This document shows, piece by piece, positions 47,180 through 56,327 of a DNA stretch of 64,000 nucleotides. Where the stretch lies: assembly GCF_003208175.1 (NCBI RefSeq), contig NZ_QKMR01000003.1, positions 220,540 to 284,539 on the forward strand. Reading direction: 5' to 3'. Source of the DNA: Ruminiclostridium sufflavum DSM 19573 (lineage in GTDB: Bacteria > Bacillota > Clostridia > Acetivibrionales > DSM-1351). Each line of letters starts with the position of its first letter. The stretch's first letter is position 1. The notes beneath the pieces were generated by a model. That model was not told where the DNA came from. It was given only the letters and a program-made list of their open reading frames with translations, and made no database searches. The position numbers and the translations under genes are program-made.

Positions 47180-49030
47180 TTGTCTGAGTTCAAAAAAACA
47201 ATTATTAGACTGGCAATAGGCTTGTTAGTCCTCATAGCAGCCTTATCCCTACCATTATCAGCTTATTTTAAGCTTGCGATATTTCTTGCGGCTTATTTAA
47301 TCTCCGGAGGTGATGTACTTCTCAGAGCCGTTAAAAATATTTCGCACGGTCAAATATTTGATGAAAACTTTTTAATGTGTATTGCAACAATAGGCGCTTT
47401 TTTTGTAGGAGAATATCCCGAAGCCGTTGCGGTAATGCTCTTTTATCAGACAGGTGAGCTTTTTCAGGATTACGCCGTTAACCGCTCCAGAAAATCAATT
47501 ACAGAGCTGATGGATATACGTCCGGATTATGCAAACGTTAAAAGAAATAATGAGCTAATAACCGTTGACCCTGAAGAAGTTGCCATTGATGAAATAATTG
47601 TGGTCAAAGCCGGTGAAAAAATTCCTCTTGACGGGAAAGTTATAGAAGGCTATTCAATGGTGGACACATCCGCATTAACAGGTGAATCTGTCCCAAGAGA
47701 GCTGTCTGTTGGTGATGATGCCCTAAGCGGGTGCATAAATATAAACGGCCTTCTTACTATTAAGGTTTCAAAGGAATTTGGCGAATCTACAGTAGCAAAA
47801 ATTTTGGATTTGGTTGAAAATGCAAGCAGTAAAAAGGCAAAAGCAGAAAATTTTATTACAAAGTTTGCAAGATACTATACTCCTATTGTGGTTATAGCTG
47901 CCGCCCTCCTTGCTGTTATACCTCCTTTGGTTTTACGTGATGCAGCCTTTCAGGATTGGATATACCGCGCATTACTGTTTCTTGTTGTTTCCTGTCCATG
48001 CGCTTTGGTTATTTCAATACCGCTGGGCTTTTTCGGAGGTATCGGCGGTGCATCTAAATCCGGTATCCTTATTAAGGGAAGCAATTATCTTGAAGCTCTT
48101 GCAGAAGCGGAAATTATTGTATTTGATAAAACAGGCACACTAACAAAGGGAACCTTTAAGGTATCAGAAATTCATCCTGTTGACATCAGTGAAAGCGAGC
48201 TGCTGGAGATGACCGCCTATGCCGAAAGCTACTCAAACCATCCTATTTCTTTATCCTTAAAAAAGGCTTATGCATCAGATATTGATAATACAAGAATAAC
48301 TGATGTTGAAGAGATTCCCGGACATGGTGTCAAAGCAGTCGTTGACAGCAAAACCGTTTTTGCGGGAAATATCAAGCTAATGAAAAGTATAGGTATTGAC
48401 TGCCGCAATAATGATGCTGCCGGTACAATTGTACATGTTGCTATTGGAGGTAAATATGCAGGCTGTGTCATCATATCCGACGAAATAAAAGAGGATGCCG
48501 CCGCAGCTGTAAATAAACTGAAGGCTGAAGGCATAAATAAGACGGTGATGCTTACCGGGGACTCAAAAGCCGTAGGTTTTAAGGTATCTTCACAGCTGGG
48601 GCTTGATGAAGTTTATGCCGAGCTTCTTCCATCTGATAAGGTATCTGAGGTAGAAAAGCTTCTGGCCCAGAAATCCGGTAAAGGAAAGCTGGTCTTTGTG
48701 GGAGACGGTATAAACGATGCTCCTGTGCTTTCCAGATCCGATATTGGTATTGCTATGGGAGGCCTTGGCTCAGATGCGGCAATTGAAGCTGCCGATGTGG
48801 TTATAATGAATGATGAGCTTACCAAAATCGCCACTTCGATTTCAATTTCCAAAAAGACCCTTCGCATTGTAAAGCAAAATATTATTTTCGCACTCGGTAT
48901 CAAAGGAATCGTGCTTGCAATGAGCGCCTTCGGTTTGGCAAATATGTGGGAAGCTGTTTTTTCAGATGTTGGAGTTTCTGTAATTGCCATTTTAAATTCA
49001 GCCAGAGCACTGAATGTAAAAAAGCTCTAG
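47180..49030 (+). CDS. Heavy-metal-transporting P1B-type ATPase (Cd/Zn/Pb class)
   Basis: 616 residues. The TTG start at 47180 follows AAAAGGAGG. Membrane helices at about 8-40, 65-95, 235-290 and 565-610. Actuator TGES (SALTGESVPRE), CPC metal site SCPCALVIS, phosphorylated Asp in VFDKTGTLTKG, the HP motif YSNHPIS, and GDGINDAPVL. The N-terminal metal-binding domain is absent, encoded separately upstream. It should export divalent soft metals under control of the CadC-like repressor. Confidence 0.94.
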   Translation: MSEFKKTIIRLAIGLLVLIAALSLPLSAYFKLAIFLAAYLISGGDVLLRAVKNISHGQIFDENFLMCIATIGAFFVGEYPEAVAVMLFYQTGELFQDYAVNRSRKSITELMDIRPDYANVKRNNELITVDPEEVAIDEIIVVKAGEKIPLDGKVIEGYSMVDTSALTGESVPRELSVGDDALSGCININGLLTIKVSKEFGESTVAKILDLVENASSKKAKAENFITKFARYYTPIVVIAAALLAVIPPLVLRDAAFQDWIYRALLFLVVSCPCALVISIPLGFFGGIGGASKSGILIKGSNYLEALAEAEIIVFDKTGTLTKGTFKVSEIHPVDISESELLEMTAYAESYSNHPISLSLKKAYASDIDNTRITDVEEIPGHGVKAVVDSKTVFAGNIKLMKSIGIDCRNNDAAGTIVHVAIGGKYAGCVIISDEIKEDAAAAVNKLKAEGINKTVMLTGDSKAVGFKVSSQLGLDEVYAELLPSDKVSEVEKLLAQKSGKGKLVFVGDGINDAPVLSRSDIGIAMGGLGSDAAIEAADVVIMNDELTKIATSISISKKTLRIVKQNIIFALGIKGIVLAMSAFGLANMWEAVFSDVGVSVIAILNSARALNVKKL

Positions 49031-49096
49031 CTGGAGCTTGCAGAATAAACCTTACCTTGCAAGCTCACACTTGGCTGCTGTATTGCTGTTAAAAAG

Positions 49097-50431
49097 CTAA
49101 TTAAAAAGGTTTTTAATTTTTTCATTTATAACTTTGGAATCTGCTTTTTTAACAGCGTCAGCGGAAAGTGAATATTTATTCTTTAATTTAATAATTCTAT
49201 ATACGCTCTCATCTATTCTCTCCATTGATATTTCATTTGCTGAAACAGCGCTTTTAATGGCCCTTATAACTGTCTCCTGCTTTGCAAAAGTATGGCAGAC
49301 AAGAACAATATCACTTCCCGCTTGAATTGATTTTACTGCTGCTCTGCCTATATCATAATTCTTTTCAATAGCACCCATTGTAAAGTCATCAGTTATAACA
49401 ACACCGTCAAAATGCATACTTGAACGCAGTACATCAGAGATAATTGTCTTGGAGAGAGATGCCGGATTCTCGGCATCTATTTCAGGCAGCAGGATATGGG
49501 CAATCATAACCGCATCCGCCCGATTTTCTATGGCAGCGGAAAAAGGTACAAGTTCAAAGTTATATAATCTTTCTAAGTCATTGTTAACCCTTGGGAGTCC
49601 TACATGTGAATCTTCTGAGGTATCACCATGCCCTGGAAAATGTTTTACAACAGAAATAATATTTTGTGCCTGTATTCCCTTCATTGTTTGTATTCCAAGC
49701 TCTGTAACAATGCCGGCTTCACTGCCAAATGCCCTGTCACCGATAACCGGATTTTGGGGATTACTGTTAATATCCAGAACAGGAGCAAAATCCATGTTAA
49801 ATCCAAACATTTTTAATTCCTCACCAATTATATTTCCTATCCGGTAAGACAAGGAGCTGTCGTTTTTTTCTCCAATTATCCGGTTTGACGGAATTTTGAG
49901 AAATTCATCAGGCATTCTGGATATGCGTCCGCCTTCTTCATCAATAGAAAGGAATAACGGCAGCTTATTAGCCTTATTGGTTTCTTTTAAAGAATTCAGG
50001 AGTGAAAGCATCTGATTTGAATCTTTTATATTCCTTTTAAACAGAATAAATCCTCCCACATGATAGTTTTCTATCAATCGTCGGGAATGTTCATTGTTTT
50101 CATATCCATCTGCACCTACTATAACTAATTGACCGATTTTCTCTTCCATACTCATATTCCTAAGCTGTTCTTCAATAGTCCTGTCAGAGTCGGAATCAAG
50201 AGAATTACTGCTGTCTGACTGTCCCTCACCGGTTTCAGATGGCAGACTGATATCAGGGCACGAATTGTTTCCTGCCGGTACACCGCTTTCTGTAGCTTTC
50301 TGCGGTACAGCAGCTTTCCCGCCGTCACTAAAAATACCGGCTCCTACATAGCACACGGCTAAGTATGCAAGTATTATAATTCCAGCCGCAGTTAAAATTA
50401 AAGGCAAAGATCTTTTCCCTCTTTTTCTCAT
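49097..50431 (-). CDS. GH3 beta-N-acetylhexosaminidase (NagZ-like), membrane-anchored
   Basis: 444 residues, starting after GGAGGAGC. One N-terminal membrane helix (about 10-28) and a Ser/Asp-rich linker (35-90) precede the GH3 barrel (95-420). Motifs: PLFLSIDEEGGRISRMP, the His-Asp loop KHFPGHGDTSEDSHVGLP, and the nucleophile Asp in VVITDDFTMGAI. It probably removes GlcNAc from peptidoglycan fragments outside the cell. Followed at 49036 by the convergent P-ATPase gene. Confidence 0.92.
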   Translation of the reverse strand: MRKRGKRSLPLILTAAGIIILAYLAVCYVGAGIFSDGGKAAVPQKATESGVPAGNNSCPDISLPSETGEGQSDSSNSLDSDSDRTIEEQLRNMSMEEKIGQLVIVGADGYENNEHSRRLIENYHVGGFILFKRNIKDSNQMLSLLNSLKETNKANKLPLFLSIDEEGGRISRMPDEFLKIPSNRIIGEKNDSSLSYRIGNIIGEELKMFGFNMDFAPVLDINSNPQNPVIGDRAFGSEAGIVTELGIQTMKGIQAQNIISVVKHFPGHGDTSEDSHVGLPRVNNDLERLYNFELVPFSAAIENRADAVMIAHILLPEIDAENPASLSKTIISDVLRSSMHFDGVVITDDFTMGAIEKNYDIGRAAVKSIQAGSDIVLVCHTFAKQETVIRAIKSAVSANEISMERIDESVYRIIKLKNKYSLSADAVKKADSKVINEKIKNLFN

Positions 50432-50605
50432 TGCTCCTCCAGAACCTTAATGCAGAATTTTGATTAACAGGTTTATAAACCGTATTAACTCTATGCTATA
50501 CATTAAGTTTCCAAAAGTCAATTACTATAGGCTAAATAACCGCTCCGGCAAAAAGGCCTCGTCATCTATGAATATATCATATTCCGGCTCAGCCTCAGAC
50601 TCAGG

Positions 50606-51955
50606 CTACCTGGACAAGCTCTGAATAACCTTATCCAGCCTTGAGCTGTATTCATCAATTCTATTCCAGCTATCTGATATAATAAGTGCAAATACTCTTC
50701 CCATATACTTGTCCTGTCCATCGTGCAGTACTTCTGGAAGAGTCCCCGAGGTATAAACAAATACTCCTTCTCTTTCTCCCGGCTTAAGCAAGGCACCTTC
50801 CTTATCTATTTCCCTCGATATGTTTTCATAGCTGACAGCACTATCTGAAATTAATCTATAATACCGCGATAATATATTAATATCCTTTATTTGATTATTA
50901 ATGAAGGATATATAAGTAGACAATGTAAATCTTCCGTTTATTTCTATTATAGGAATAATCACATCCTCCGTTGTAATAATAGAATCTATTCCGGCTACTC
51001 CCGTATATCCTTCTTCAAACAGGTATTTTCCTATTTTTTCGCCATACTGTCTGTATGATTTCAATACTTCCTCATCTAAATCCGGAGGAATTTTGGAACC
51101 AATATAAACGGTATCATTCAGCAGCTGCTGTTTTATTGAAAACACATCTACAGCTCCGCTAGGAGATATGTATATCTGATAATTCAAGTCTGCCTTTTTA
51201 TCATACCAGCCTTCAACAAGCCACATTGCATCAGTCTTCTTCCTTGCAAAACGAGCTATTATGCGCAAGTTTGATTCCAGCTTTTCTTTATCGGATATTA
51301 CATACAAGCCCTTGCCTGATGCACCGTTAGGCTCCTTTATTATAATTCTGCGGAAGTATGGAGGGCTGTTTGTTAATCTGTCGTATTCCTCACGTATTTC
51401 ATCAACAGAGCGGCACACTTTGCCCTGACAGACCGCAAAGCCCAGTTTTTCGGATATTTCTCTGTTAAATATCTTGTCATTTACCTTTGCTCCAATGTAA
51501 GAAGGAGCACCGAGTATTGTAAGCCCTGCCATCTCGGCTATCCTTTCTTCCATATATGTAACTGCATATGGTGAAAAATACACCTCTTCATTCTGGGCTG
51601 ATATCTCCCTTAGCTCCTCTAAAAGCTCCTCATCCTTTTGTACAAGCTCGGATACAGGTGTCAATAAATCTGCATTTTTAGGTGTCAGTATACGGGGTAT
51701 CGAAAATCCCATTTCTTTGAGAACATTTAAATATTTTTCGTCAGGCCTTTTTCTTAAAATAATATAGTCCTGCTCCCTGCATATAAGAAGGTTCATTTCT
51801 TCAATCCTGTTGACAATAGCATCCTCATTCCGGTCAACTACTCCGGTATTCATATTGCTCCAATATCTCTCAGCCCCGATATTACACAGCCATATTAAAA
51901 TTCCTGAGTCCCGCCTTGTTGTCAGATATTGAACTAAATTAAAATCCTTGTCCAT
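50606..51955 (-). CDS. ATP-grasp ligase-type protein with pre-ATP-grasp domain
   Basis: 449 residues. ATG at 51955 has no strong ribosome site. Residues 1-125 resemble the pre-ATP-grasp domain (GILIWLCNIGAERYW, LLICREQDYIILRKRP). The ATP-grasp fold follows: IIIKEPNGASGKGLYVISD (P-loop-like, 205-225), VEGWYDKKADLNYQIYI, and the Mg-binding end IIPIIEINGRFTLSTYISFIN. Such enzymes join a carboxylate to an amine or thiol, often in peptide natural products. The substrate is unknown; the neighbours are a glycosyltransferase and a kinase-like protein. Confidence 0.75.
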   Translation of the reverse strand: MDKDFNLVQYLTTRRDSGILIWLCNIGAERYWSNMNTGVVDRNEDAIVNRIEEMNLLICREQDYIILRKRPDEKYLNVLKEMGFSIPRILTPKNADLLTPVSELVQKDEELLEELREISAQNEEVYFSPYAVTYMEERIAEMAGLTILGAPSYIGAKVNDKIFNREISEKLGFAVCQGKVCRSVDEIREEYDRLTNSPPYFRRIIIKEPNGASGKGLYVISDKEKLESNLRIIARFARKKTDAMWLVEGWYDKKADLNYQIYISPSGAVDVFSIKQQLLNDTVYIGSKIPPDLDEEVLKSYRQYGEKIGKYLFEEGYTGVAGIDSIITTEDVIIPIIEINGRFTLSTYISFINNQIKDINILSRYYRLISDSAVSYENISREIDKEGALLKPGEREGVFVYTSGTLPEVLHDGQDKYMGRVFALIISDSWNRIDEYSSRLDKVIQSLSR

Positions 51956-52089
51956 AACTATATAGGAATCTTATCAGATTATTTACACACCCGACAATAT
52001 CCTTTCCCCTTCCTTGATTATATTATTAATTACTTATAAAATCCCCTGACAGGGTTTTGTTTATTATATCCGCTACGCCTTCCGCATGG

Positions 52090-53424
52090 TTAAATTTTTT
52101 TACCTATCAGGCATAATGAAACTCCATTTCCCATATCCCTTATTTTTGAATACTCATATTCCGTAACATCTGTTCCATTATCTGTTTTTAACCAATAAAC
52201 CTTTTGTGAAGCTCTGATAGCCTCAAATACTAATTTATTAAGAAAGTGCTCAGTCAATATTATTCCTGCTCCCGCAATCAGACTTGCCCTATAGGTCTTT
52301 GTACGGAAAGGCGTACAAAGACCCAAGCATCTGTAAAGCTCGATATCCGGATAGCTTTTTTTTGCCTTTAATATCAATCCCTCATCAGACTCAGTTGCAG
52401 ACACACTATGGCATACCCCCAGCAAAAACCCGTCCTGACATCCATATATAATATTTTCTTTCCGGGGTATTTCTTCCGAAAGAAATTTTAAGTCAGCTTC
52501 TGTAAGTAAAGCTGAGTATAGAGGCATTTCCCCCAGCCTCTCCCTGTATTCTGAATAATTCATATAATAATTAATGAAGGAAAAAGTACTGCACGTCGTG
52601 TAAAGTTCTACAACAGCATCCTGATGCTTGCTATAGAACAGCCTCATGTTCATTTTTCCTCTCACATGCTTGCCTTCTATATGCCTTTCATGCGGACAAT
52701 TAACCCCGCACGCTTCTCTGGACAGCTTAAATTTCAACTTGTTTTTAAACAGCCTGTATGCACATTCTACATCCTCAGCTCCCCATCTGACAAAATCCTC
52801 ATCAAAGCACCCTGCTTTAATCAATTCCTCCTTCATGACAGAAACATTATTTGTATAGAAAAGCATCCACGGTACAGATATACTATTCAGATCATCCTTA
52901 ATTTCAAAATATACCTTTTCCCTTATGTCACTATAATAGTCGGACTGCTTAAGATTCTGTATCATTTGATTCGGCCGGTTGAAATCAATAAATTTTGGAG
53001 TTTCGCCATACTCTTCACTTTCATAGCTGAATCCATAAACATATCCTATAACAGCATACTTTTCATTTGAAGCAGTATTTTTCTCATATGAATTTTCGCA
53101 ATGGGCATCGTAATGCGCTCTTACAAAGGTATTTCCCACAACAATACCTGTGTCAATGAATATCAGCACATCTCCCTTTGCCCTCTTTATTCCTTCATTT
53201 CTGGCAAGAGCAACCCGAAACCCTTTATCTTCCTGAAAATAATATATAATATTAAGCTTATCCTTATATGAATAAACAACCTCTTTCGTGTCATCACTTG
53301 AACCATCGTCAATTACAATAACCTCATACTCCCTGCTGGGGAAATCCTGATTTACCAGTGATGACAGTGTATACTTCAATATGTTGCTGCGGTTATACGT
53401 CGGTATAATTACAGATACTTTCAT
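52090..53424 (-). CDS. GT2 family glycosyltransferase with extra C-terminal domain
   Basis: 444 residues from ATG at 53424, after GGAGGT. GT-A fold: MKVSVIIPTYNRSNIL, EVIVIDDGSSDD, ARNEGIKRAKGDVLIFIDTG (DxD position) and the acceptor end WGAEDVECAYRL. Residues 215-275 include the Cys/His-rich CGVNCPHERH. Residues 315-444 are a further domain with no clear family (IIYGCQDGFLLGVCHSV, ASLIAGAGIILTEHFLN). No membrane helix, so a cytoplasmic enzyme. It is followed by an ATP-grasp gene. Its ribosome site can pair with an upstream copy of the complementary sequence. Confidence 0.82.
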   Translation of the reverse strand: MKVSVIIPTYNRSNILKYTLSSLVNQDFPSREYEVIVIDDGSSDDTKEVVYSYKDKLNIIYYFQEDKGFRVALARNEGIKRAKGDVLIFIDTGIVVGNTFVRAHYDAHCENSYEKNTASNEKYAVIGYVYGFSYESEEYGETPKFIDFNRPNQMIQNLKQSDYYSDIREKVYFEIKDDLNSISVPWMLFYTNNVSVMKEELIKAGCFDEDFVRWGAEDVECAYRLFKNKLKFKLSREACGVNCPHERHIEGKHVRGKMNMRLFYSKHQDAVVELYTTCSTFSFINYYMNYSEYRERLGEMPLYSALLTEADLKFLSEEIPRKENIIYGCQDGFLLGVCHSVSATESDEGLILKAKKSYPDIELYRCLGLCTPFRTKTYRASLIAGAGIILTEHFLNKLVFEAIRASQKVYWLKTDNGTDVTEYEYSKIRDMGNGVSLCLIGKKI

Positions 53425-53516
53425 ACTAACCTCCACGCCCAATTCGGGCACAAAAACTTGGTAAAAGCTTCGTGGAGGTACGCAGTTAATTCACTACCAT
53501 ATCTTAATTCCTTCAA
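53421..53516 (-). CDS. Leader ORF overlapping the GT2 start (31 residues)
   Basis: GGAGGTTAGC precedes TTG at 53516. The frame encodes a 31-residue peptide beginning MKELRYGSEL and ending FLCPNWAWRLV; its TGA overlaps the ATG of the GT2 gene (ATGA junction). The region around its start and the region around the GT2 start are near-identical duplicates (53426-53459 and 53518-53552). Short leader ORFs coupled this way can control translation of the next gene. It may simply be a by-product of the duplication. Confidence 0.35.
   Translation of the reverse strand: MKELRYGSELTAYLHEAFTKFLCPNWAWRLV
53426..53479 (-). promoter_or_regulatory. Hairpin able to sequester the GT2 ribosome-binding site
   Basis: In the mRNA, ACCTCCACG (from 53479-53471) is a perfect 9-nt complement of CGTGGAGGT (53437-53429), which contains the GT2 Shine-Dalgarno. 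An inner GCCC-GAATT-GGGC stem competes. Pairing would hide the ribosome site; translation of the overlapping leader ORF would open it. Complementarity is seen; regulation is inferred. Confidence 0.5.
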
Positions 53517-53552
53517 GCTAACCTCCACGCCCAATCCGGGCACAAAAACCTT
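53426..53552. repeat. Direct duplication of a ~34-bp segment
   Basis: Copy 1 (53426-53459) and copy 2 (53518-53552) both read CTAACCTCCACGCCCAAT, then C-GGGCACAAAAAC-TT, with only two or three differences. Each contains a Shine-Dalgarno on the minus strand. The upstream side of copy 2 shows a similar reading frame (FLCPDWAWRL). Confidence 0.8.
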
Positions 53553-53678
53553 AGCAAGCAACATGATTTTTTACAGCTCTCCATTTTCGAGCTTTCCAAA
53601 CGCTCAATTAGCATAGAGCCTCTGAATCTCGGTCCACAATTCATACCCGGAAATTCCATACCGGATTCCATGCACAAA

Positions 53679-53855
53679 AAGTCAATTACTTCCGGCCAAA
53701 AAACCGATTCCATCGGCTGATAGTTTGGGTTTGAGGCTGAAGCCTCCTAAAGTTAAAACAAATTCAAACCCAAACTGTGTTCAAAATAGCTTAAAAGCTT
53801 AATTCGCCTGAAAAAACGATATACCGTCGCAAAGGCTTGAACCGTAATTGACCTT
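53679..53855. repeat. Full copy of the dispersed ~180-bp repeat
   Basis: It begins AAGTCAATTACTTCCGGCC and ends GTAATTGACCTT. The inner order is the same as in the copy at 30854: CATCGGCTGATAGTTTGGG, GAGGCTGAAGCCTCCTAAA, AGCTTAAAAGCTTAATTCGCC, then a shorter right part. It lies between the GT2 leader and the kinase-like gene and splits what might otherwise be one operon. Confidence 0.8.
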
Positions 53856-53877
53856 AGTTATATAAGCAACCGGAGTG

Positions 53878-54606
53878 TTACCGGCTCATTTTGCTTACAG
53901 CCTTATCATCTGTTAAAAAATTGTCACCTGATTTTAATTTTATATATTCCTCAACAGTATTTCTTATTATCGTCCTAGTTCCATCGCTGCTTACCAGCGG
54001 AATATCAATTATGTTTGTTTCCCTCTTCAGTTCAGGATCCCTGAACAAGTTAAGGTACTCGCACTGCATTGCTTCCAAGTACCGCAGGTTTTCCTTTTTC
54101 AGTACCTCATTGCATTGAACCTTTCTGTTAGGATGGAACAGAACCTTTCCTCTTCTTTCAATCCGTTCATAGCACACCTGCACATCAACATCATAAAATA
54201 AGATTAAATCCGGTTTTCGTACCCACTTGCTTATTCTTTTTCCAATATCCTGTCTTGCACCATTTGCAGTGTCCCTCGTACGTCCCGTATATATATAACG
54301 GTCGGCAATCAGTATATAATCCTGCTTTAAGGATGGCCTAACCAGTGAAAAGTAGTGTATCAGGAAACTAATCCATTGCAAAATGCTATATATCCATGAA
54401 GTAAGTAAATTCATAGAATGGAGTCTCTTAACTATTTTTCTGATTACACAGTTTGAATTCCATTCAATGACTTTGGTTTTGAATCCCATACCAAGCAACT
54501 CTCTGTATAGACCTTCTACACCCTTGCTTTTACCGCAGCCGCTTATTCCTTCAAATACGATTAAAATACCTTTTTGCTTGTTAATAAAATAGTTTTCCTT
54601 CCCCAA
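53878..54606 (-). CDS. Thymidylate kinase-like P-loop protein
   Basis: 242 residues. The TTG start at 54606 follows GTGAGG; no better start is visible. Walker A is ILIVFEGISGCGKSKG (15-30), the nucleotide-base region holds IADRYIYTGRTRDTANGA, and a LID-like segment reads RIERRGKVLFHPNRK. The fold is that of dTMP kinase, but the chain is about 30 residues longer and the usual TTREPGG motif is absent, so another phosphoryl acceptor is likely. It sits between the 5'-nucleotidase and glycosyltransferase genes. Confidence 0.75.
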   Translation of the reverse strand: MGKENYFINKQKGILIVFEGISGCGKSKGVEGLYRELLGMGFKTKVIEWNSNCVIRKIVKRLHSMNLLTSWIYSILQWISFLIHYFSLVRPSLKQDYILIADRYIYTGRTRDTANGARQDIGKRISKWVRKPDLILFYDVDVQVCYERIERRGKVLFHPNRKVQCNEVLKKENLRYLEAMQCEYLNLFRDPELKRETNIIDIPLVSSDGTRTIIRNTVEEYIKLKSGDNFLTDDKAVSKMSR

Positions 54607-54647
54607 GACCTCACATCCACTAATATATTTTCTGCCCTTTTGCGGCT

Positions 54648-56222
54648 TTACTTATATCTTTCATTTACAACGCTGATACGTCCCTCTTCTTTCGGTGAAA
54701 CAGTTCCCTTTTCTTTTATATATTTAGCAAGAACATCCTTAAGCAGCTCTCCTTTATATAAAAGCTTTGCATCCACCATTTCTTCATAGCCGTCTCCGCC
54801 ATTGTACAAGTAATCGTTTGTTGCCACCTTATATGTTTTATCTTTATCCAATTCCTTGCCATCTAAGGTCTTAACACTTACAACACGCTCACCGGCAGGT
54901 TTTGACGCATCAAACGAAAACTTGATTCCGGAAACCTGCATAAATCCTCCGTTAGCACCTGAATTCGGGTATTGCATAATACCTCTTTCAAGGCATTTAT
55001 AAATAGCCTCCCCTTTGAGCTCTATAGTTACAAGCGCATTAGTGAAGGGCAGTACCTTACCGATTTTATAAAGGCTTATATCTCCCTCGGGAATACTCTC
55101 CCTTATACCTCCTCCATTCATCAGCGCAATTTCTGCTTTGCCTGTTTCCTTCATTGCATCTGCAAGTAAATCTGCCAGATTTGTTTCCTTAAATCTTAAA
55201 TCCGATCTCATACCGTTCAGTTTCACTTCAGCCTTACCTACCACCTCTTTGCCTGCTTCCATTGCCATCGCCTGATACTTGTCAGAAACCTTCTTCATTT
55301 CCGGATCTGCTTTTGAACCATCTCTGGAATTAAATAATTTCCAAGTGCATTTCTTAACCTTTCCGTCTTTAAGATAAAGCTCTGCCAGTCCAACATGCGT
55401 AGTGTATCCTCCTGCCTCAACAAGATATGTGTTATTTACCTTGTCAGGCTTTTCATAAAGGAAGTGATGATGTCCGCACAGGAATAAATCTATGCCATCT
55501 ACCTTTTCAATAATCTGCTTGTCAATTTCATCTCCGTTATGGGAAATGTATATAATAACATCAGCCTGCTTTTTTATAATCGGAATAAGCCTCTGAGCTG
55601 TTATAATAGGATCTTCTACAGCCATTCCCTGATGGTCTCTGCTATTTGTATCAATAAGGGCATCCTTCTCAACTGTCCCGAATAAGCCTACTTTGAGCCC
55701 GTCAATCTCAACAATTTTATATTCCTCGTAAATAGGCTTTCCGTCCTTTAATACATTTGCACAAATAATCGGATAATTTAATTGTGTTTTAAACTCTATC
55801 GCCCTGTCTATTCCAAAATCGAAATCATGGTTTCCCATTGTCATAGCGTCATAGCCCAATAAATTTGCAACTTCAACTACACCCTTTGCCTTTTCTATAT
55901 TTGCTTCATTAGTCCCGTGGAATAAATCACCGCTGTCAAGCACCAATGCATCGGGATCTCCCTTTTTTATTTCATCTACAAAATGCTTTACCATCGGCAG
56001 ACCCATCATTACGTCTACCTGATCCAATGTGTAATATCCGCCGGACTCGTCATCAAAGCATATGTGTCCATGAACATCAGCTGTATTTACAACGCTTATT
56101 TTTTGGTCATAGTACCCCAGACTCATTAATACATCATTAAAATTAACGTTCTTATAAATTAAAAAACCTGCAATTCCAACTAAAATAACTCCTATTACAA
56201 TTAAATTGGTATATTTTTTCAT
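54648..56222 (-). CDS. 5'-nucleotidase / metallophosphoesterase (UshA-like)
   Basis: 524 residues. An N-terminal membrane segment (about 7-23) exports or anchors it. The metallophosphatase domain has all five metal motifs: NTADVHGH, DSGDLFHG, GNHDFDFG, SHNGDE and GHHHFLY. The 5'-nucleotidase C-terminal domain (335-500) has ADLLADAMKETGKAEIALMNGGGIRESI and the substrate-stacking YNGGDGYEEM. It hydrolyses nucleotides or nucleotide sugars at the cell surface. 41 bases from the kinase-like gene. Confidence 0.92.
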   Translation of the reverse strand: MKKYTNLIVIGVILVGIAGFLIYKNVNFNDVLMSLGYYDQKISVVNTADVHGHICFDDESGGYYTLDQVDVMMGLPMVKHFVDEIKKGDPDALVLDSGDLFHGTNEANIEKAKGVVEVANLLGYDAMTMGNHDFDFGIDRAIEFKTQLNYPIICANVLKDGKPIYEEYKIVEIDGLKVGLFGTVEKDALIDTNSRDHQGMAVEDPIITAQRLIPIIKKQADVIIYISHNGDEIDKQIIEKVDGIDLFLCGHHHFLYEKPDKVNNTYLVEAGGYTTHVGLAELYLKDGKVKKCTWKLFNSRDGSKADPEMKKVSDKYQAMAMEAGKEVVGKAEVKLNGMRSDLRFKETNLADLLADAMKETGKAEIALMNGGGIRESIPEGDISLYKIGKVLPFTNALVTIELKGEAIYKCLERGIMQYPNSGANGGFMQVSGIKFSFDASKPAGERVVSVKTLDGKELDKDKTYKVATNDYLYNGGDGYEEMVDAKLLYKGELLKDVLAKYIKEKGTVSPKEEGRISVVNERYK

Positions 56223-56327
56223 ACTTTTTGTCCATACCCATCATCACTCGGGCACAGCACACATTTAAGCACCGGTATGGACTCAGCACCTCCCTGATTA
56301 TTATTTTTTACTTATAAATTTTTCAGA

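Noticed and set aside
53513..53713. 66-residue minus-strand ORF ending FLCPDWAWRLA before the GT2 leader
   Set aside because: It overlaps the end of a dispersed repeat, has no ribosome site, and its end is explained by the 34-bp duplication.
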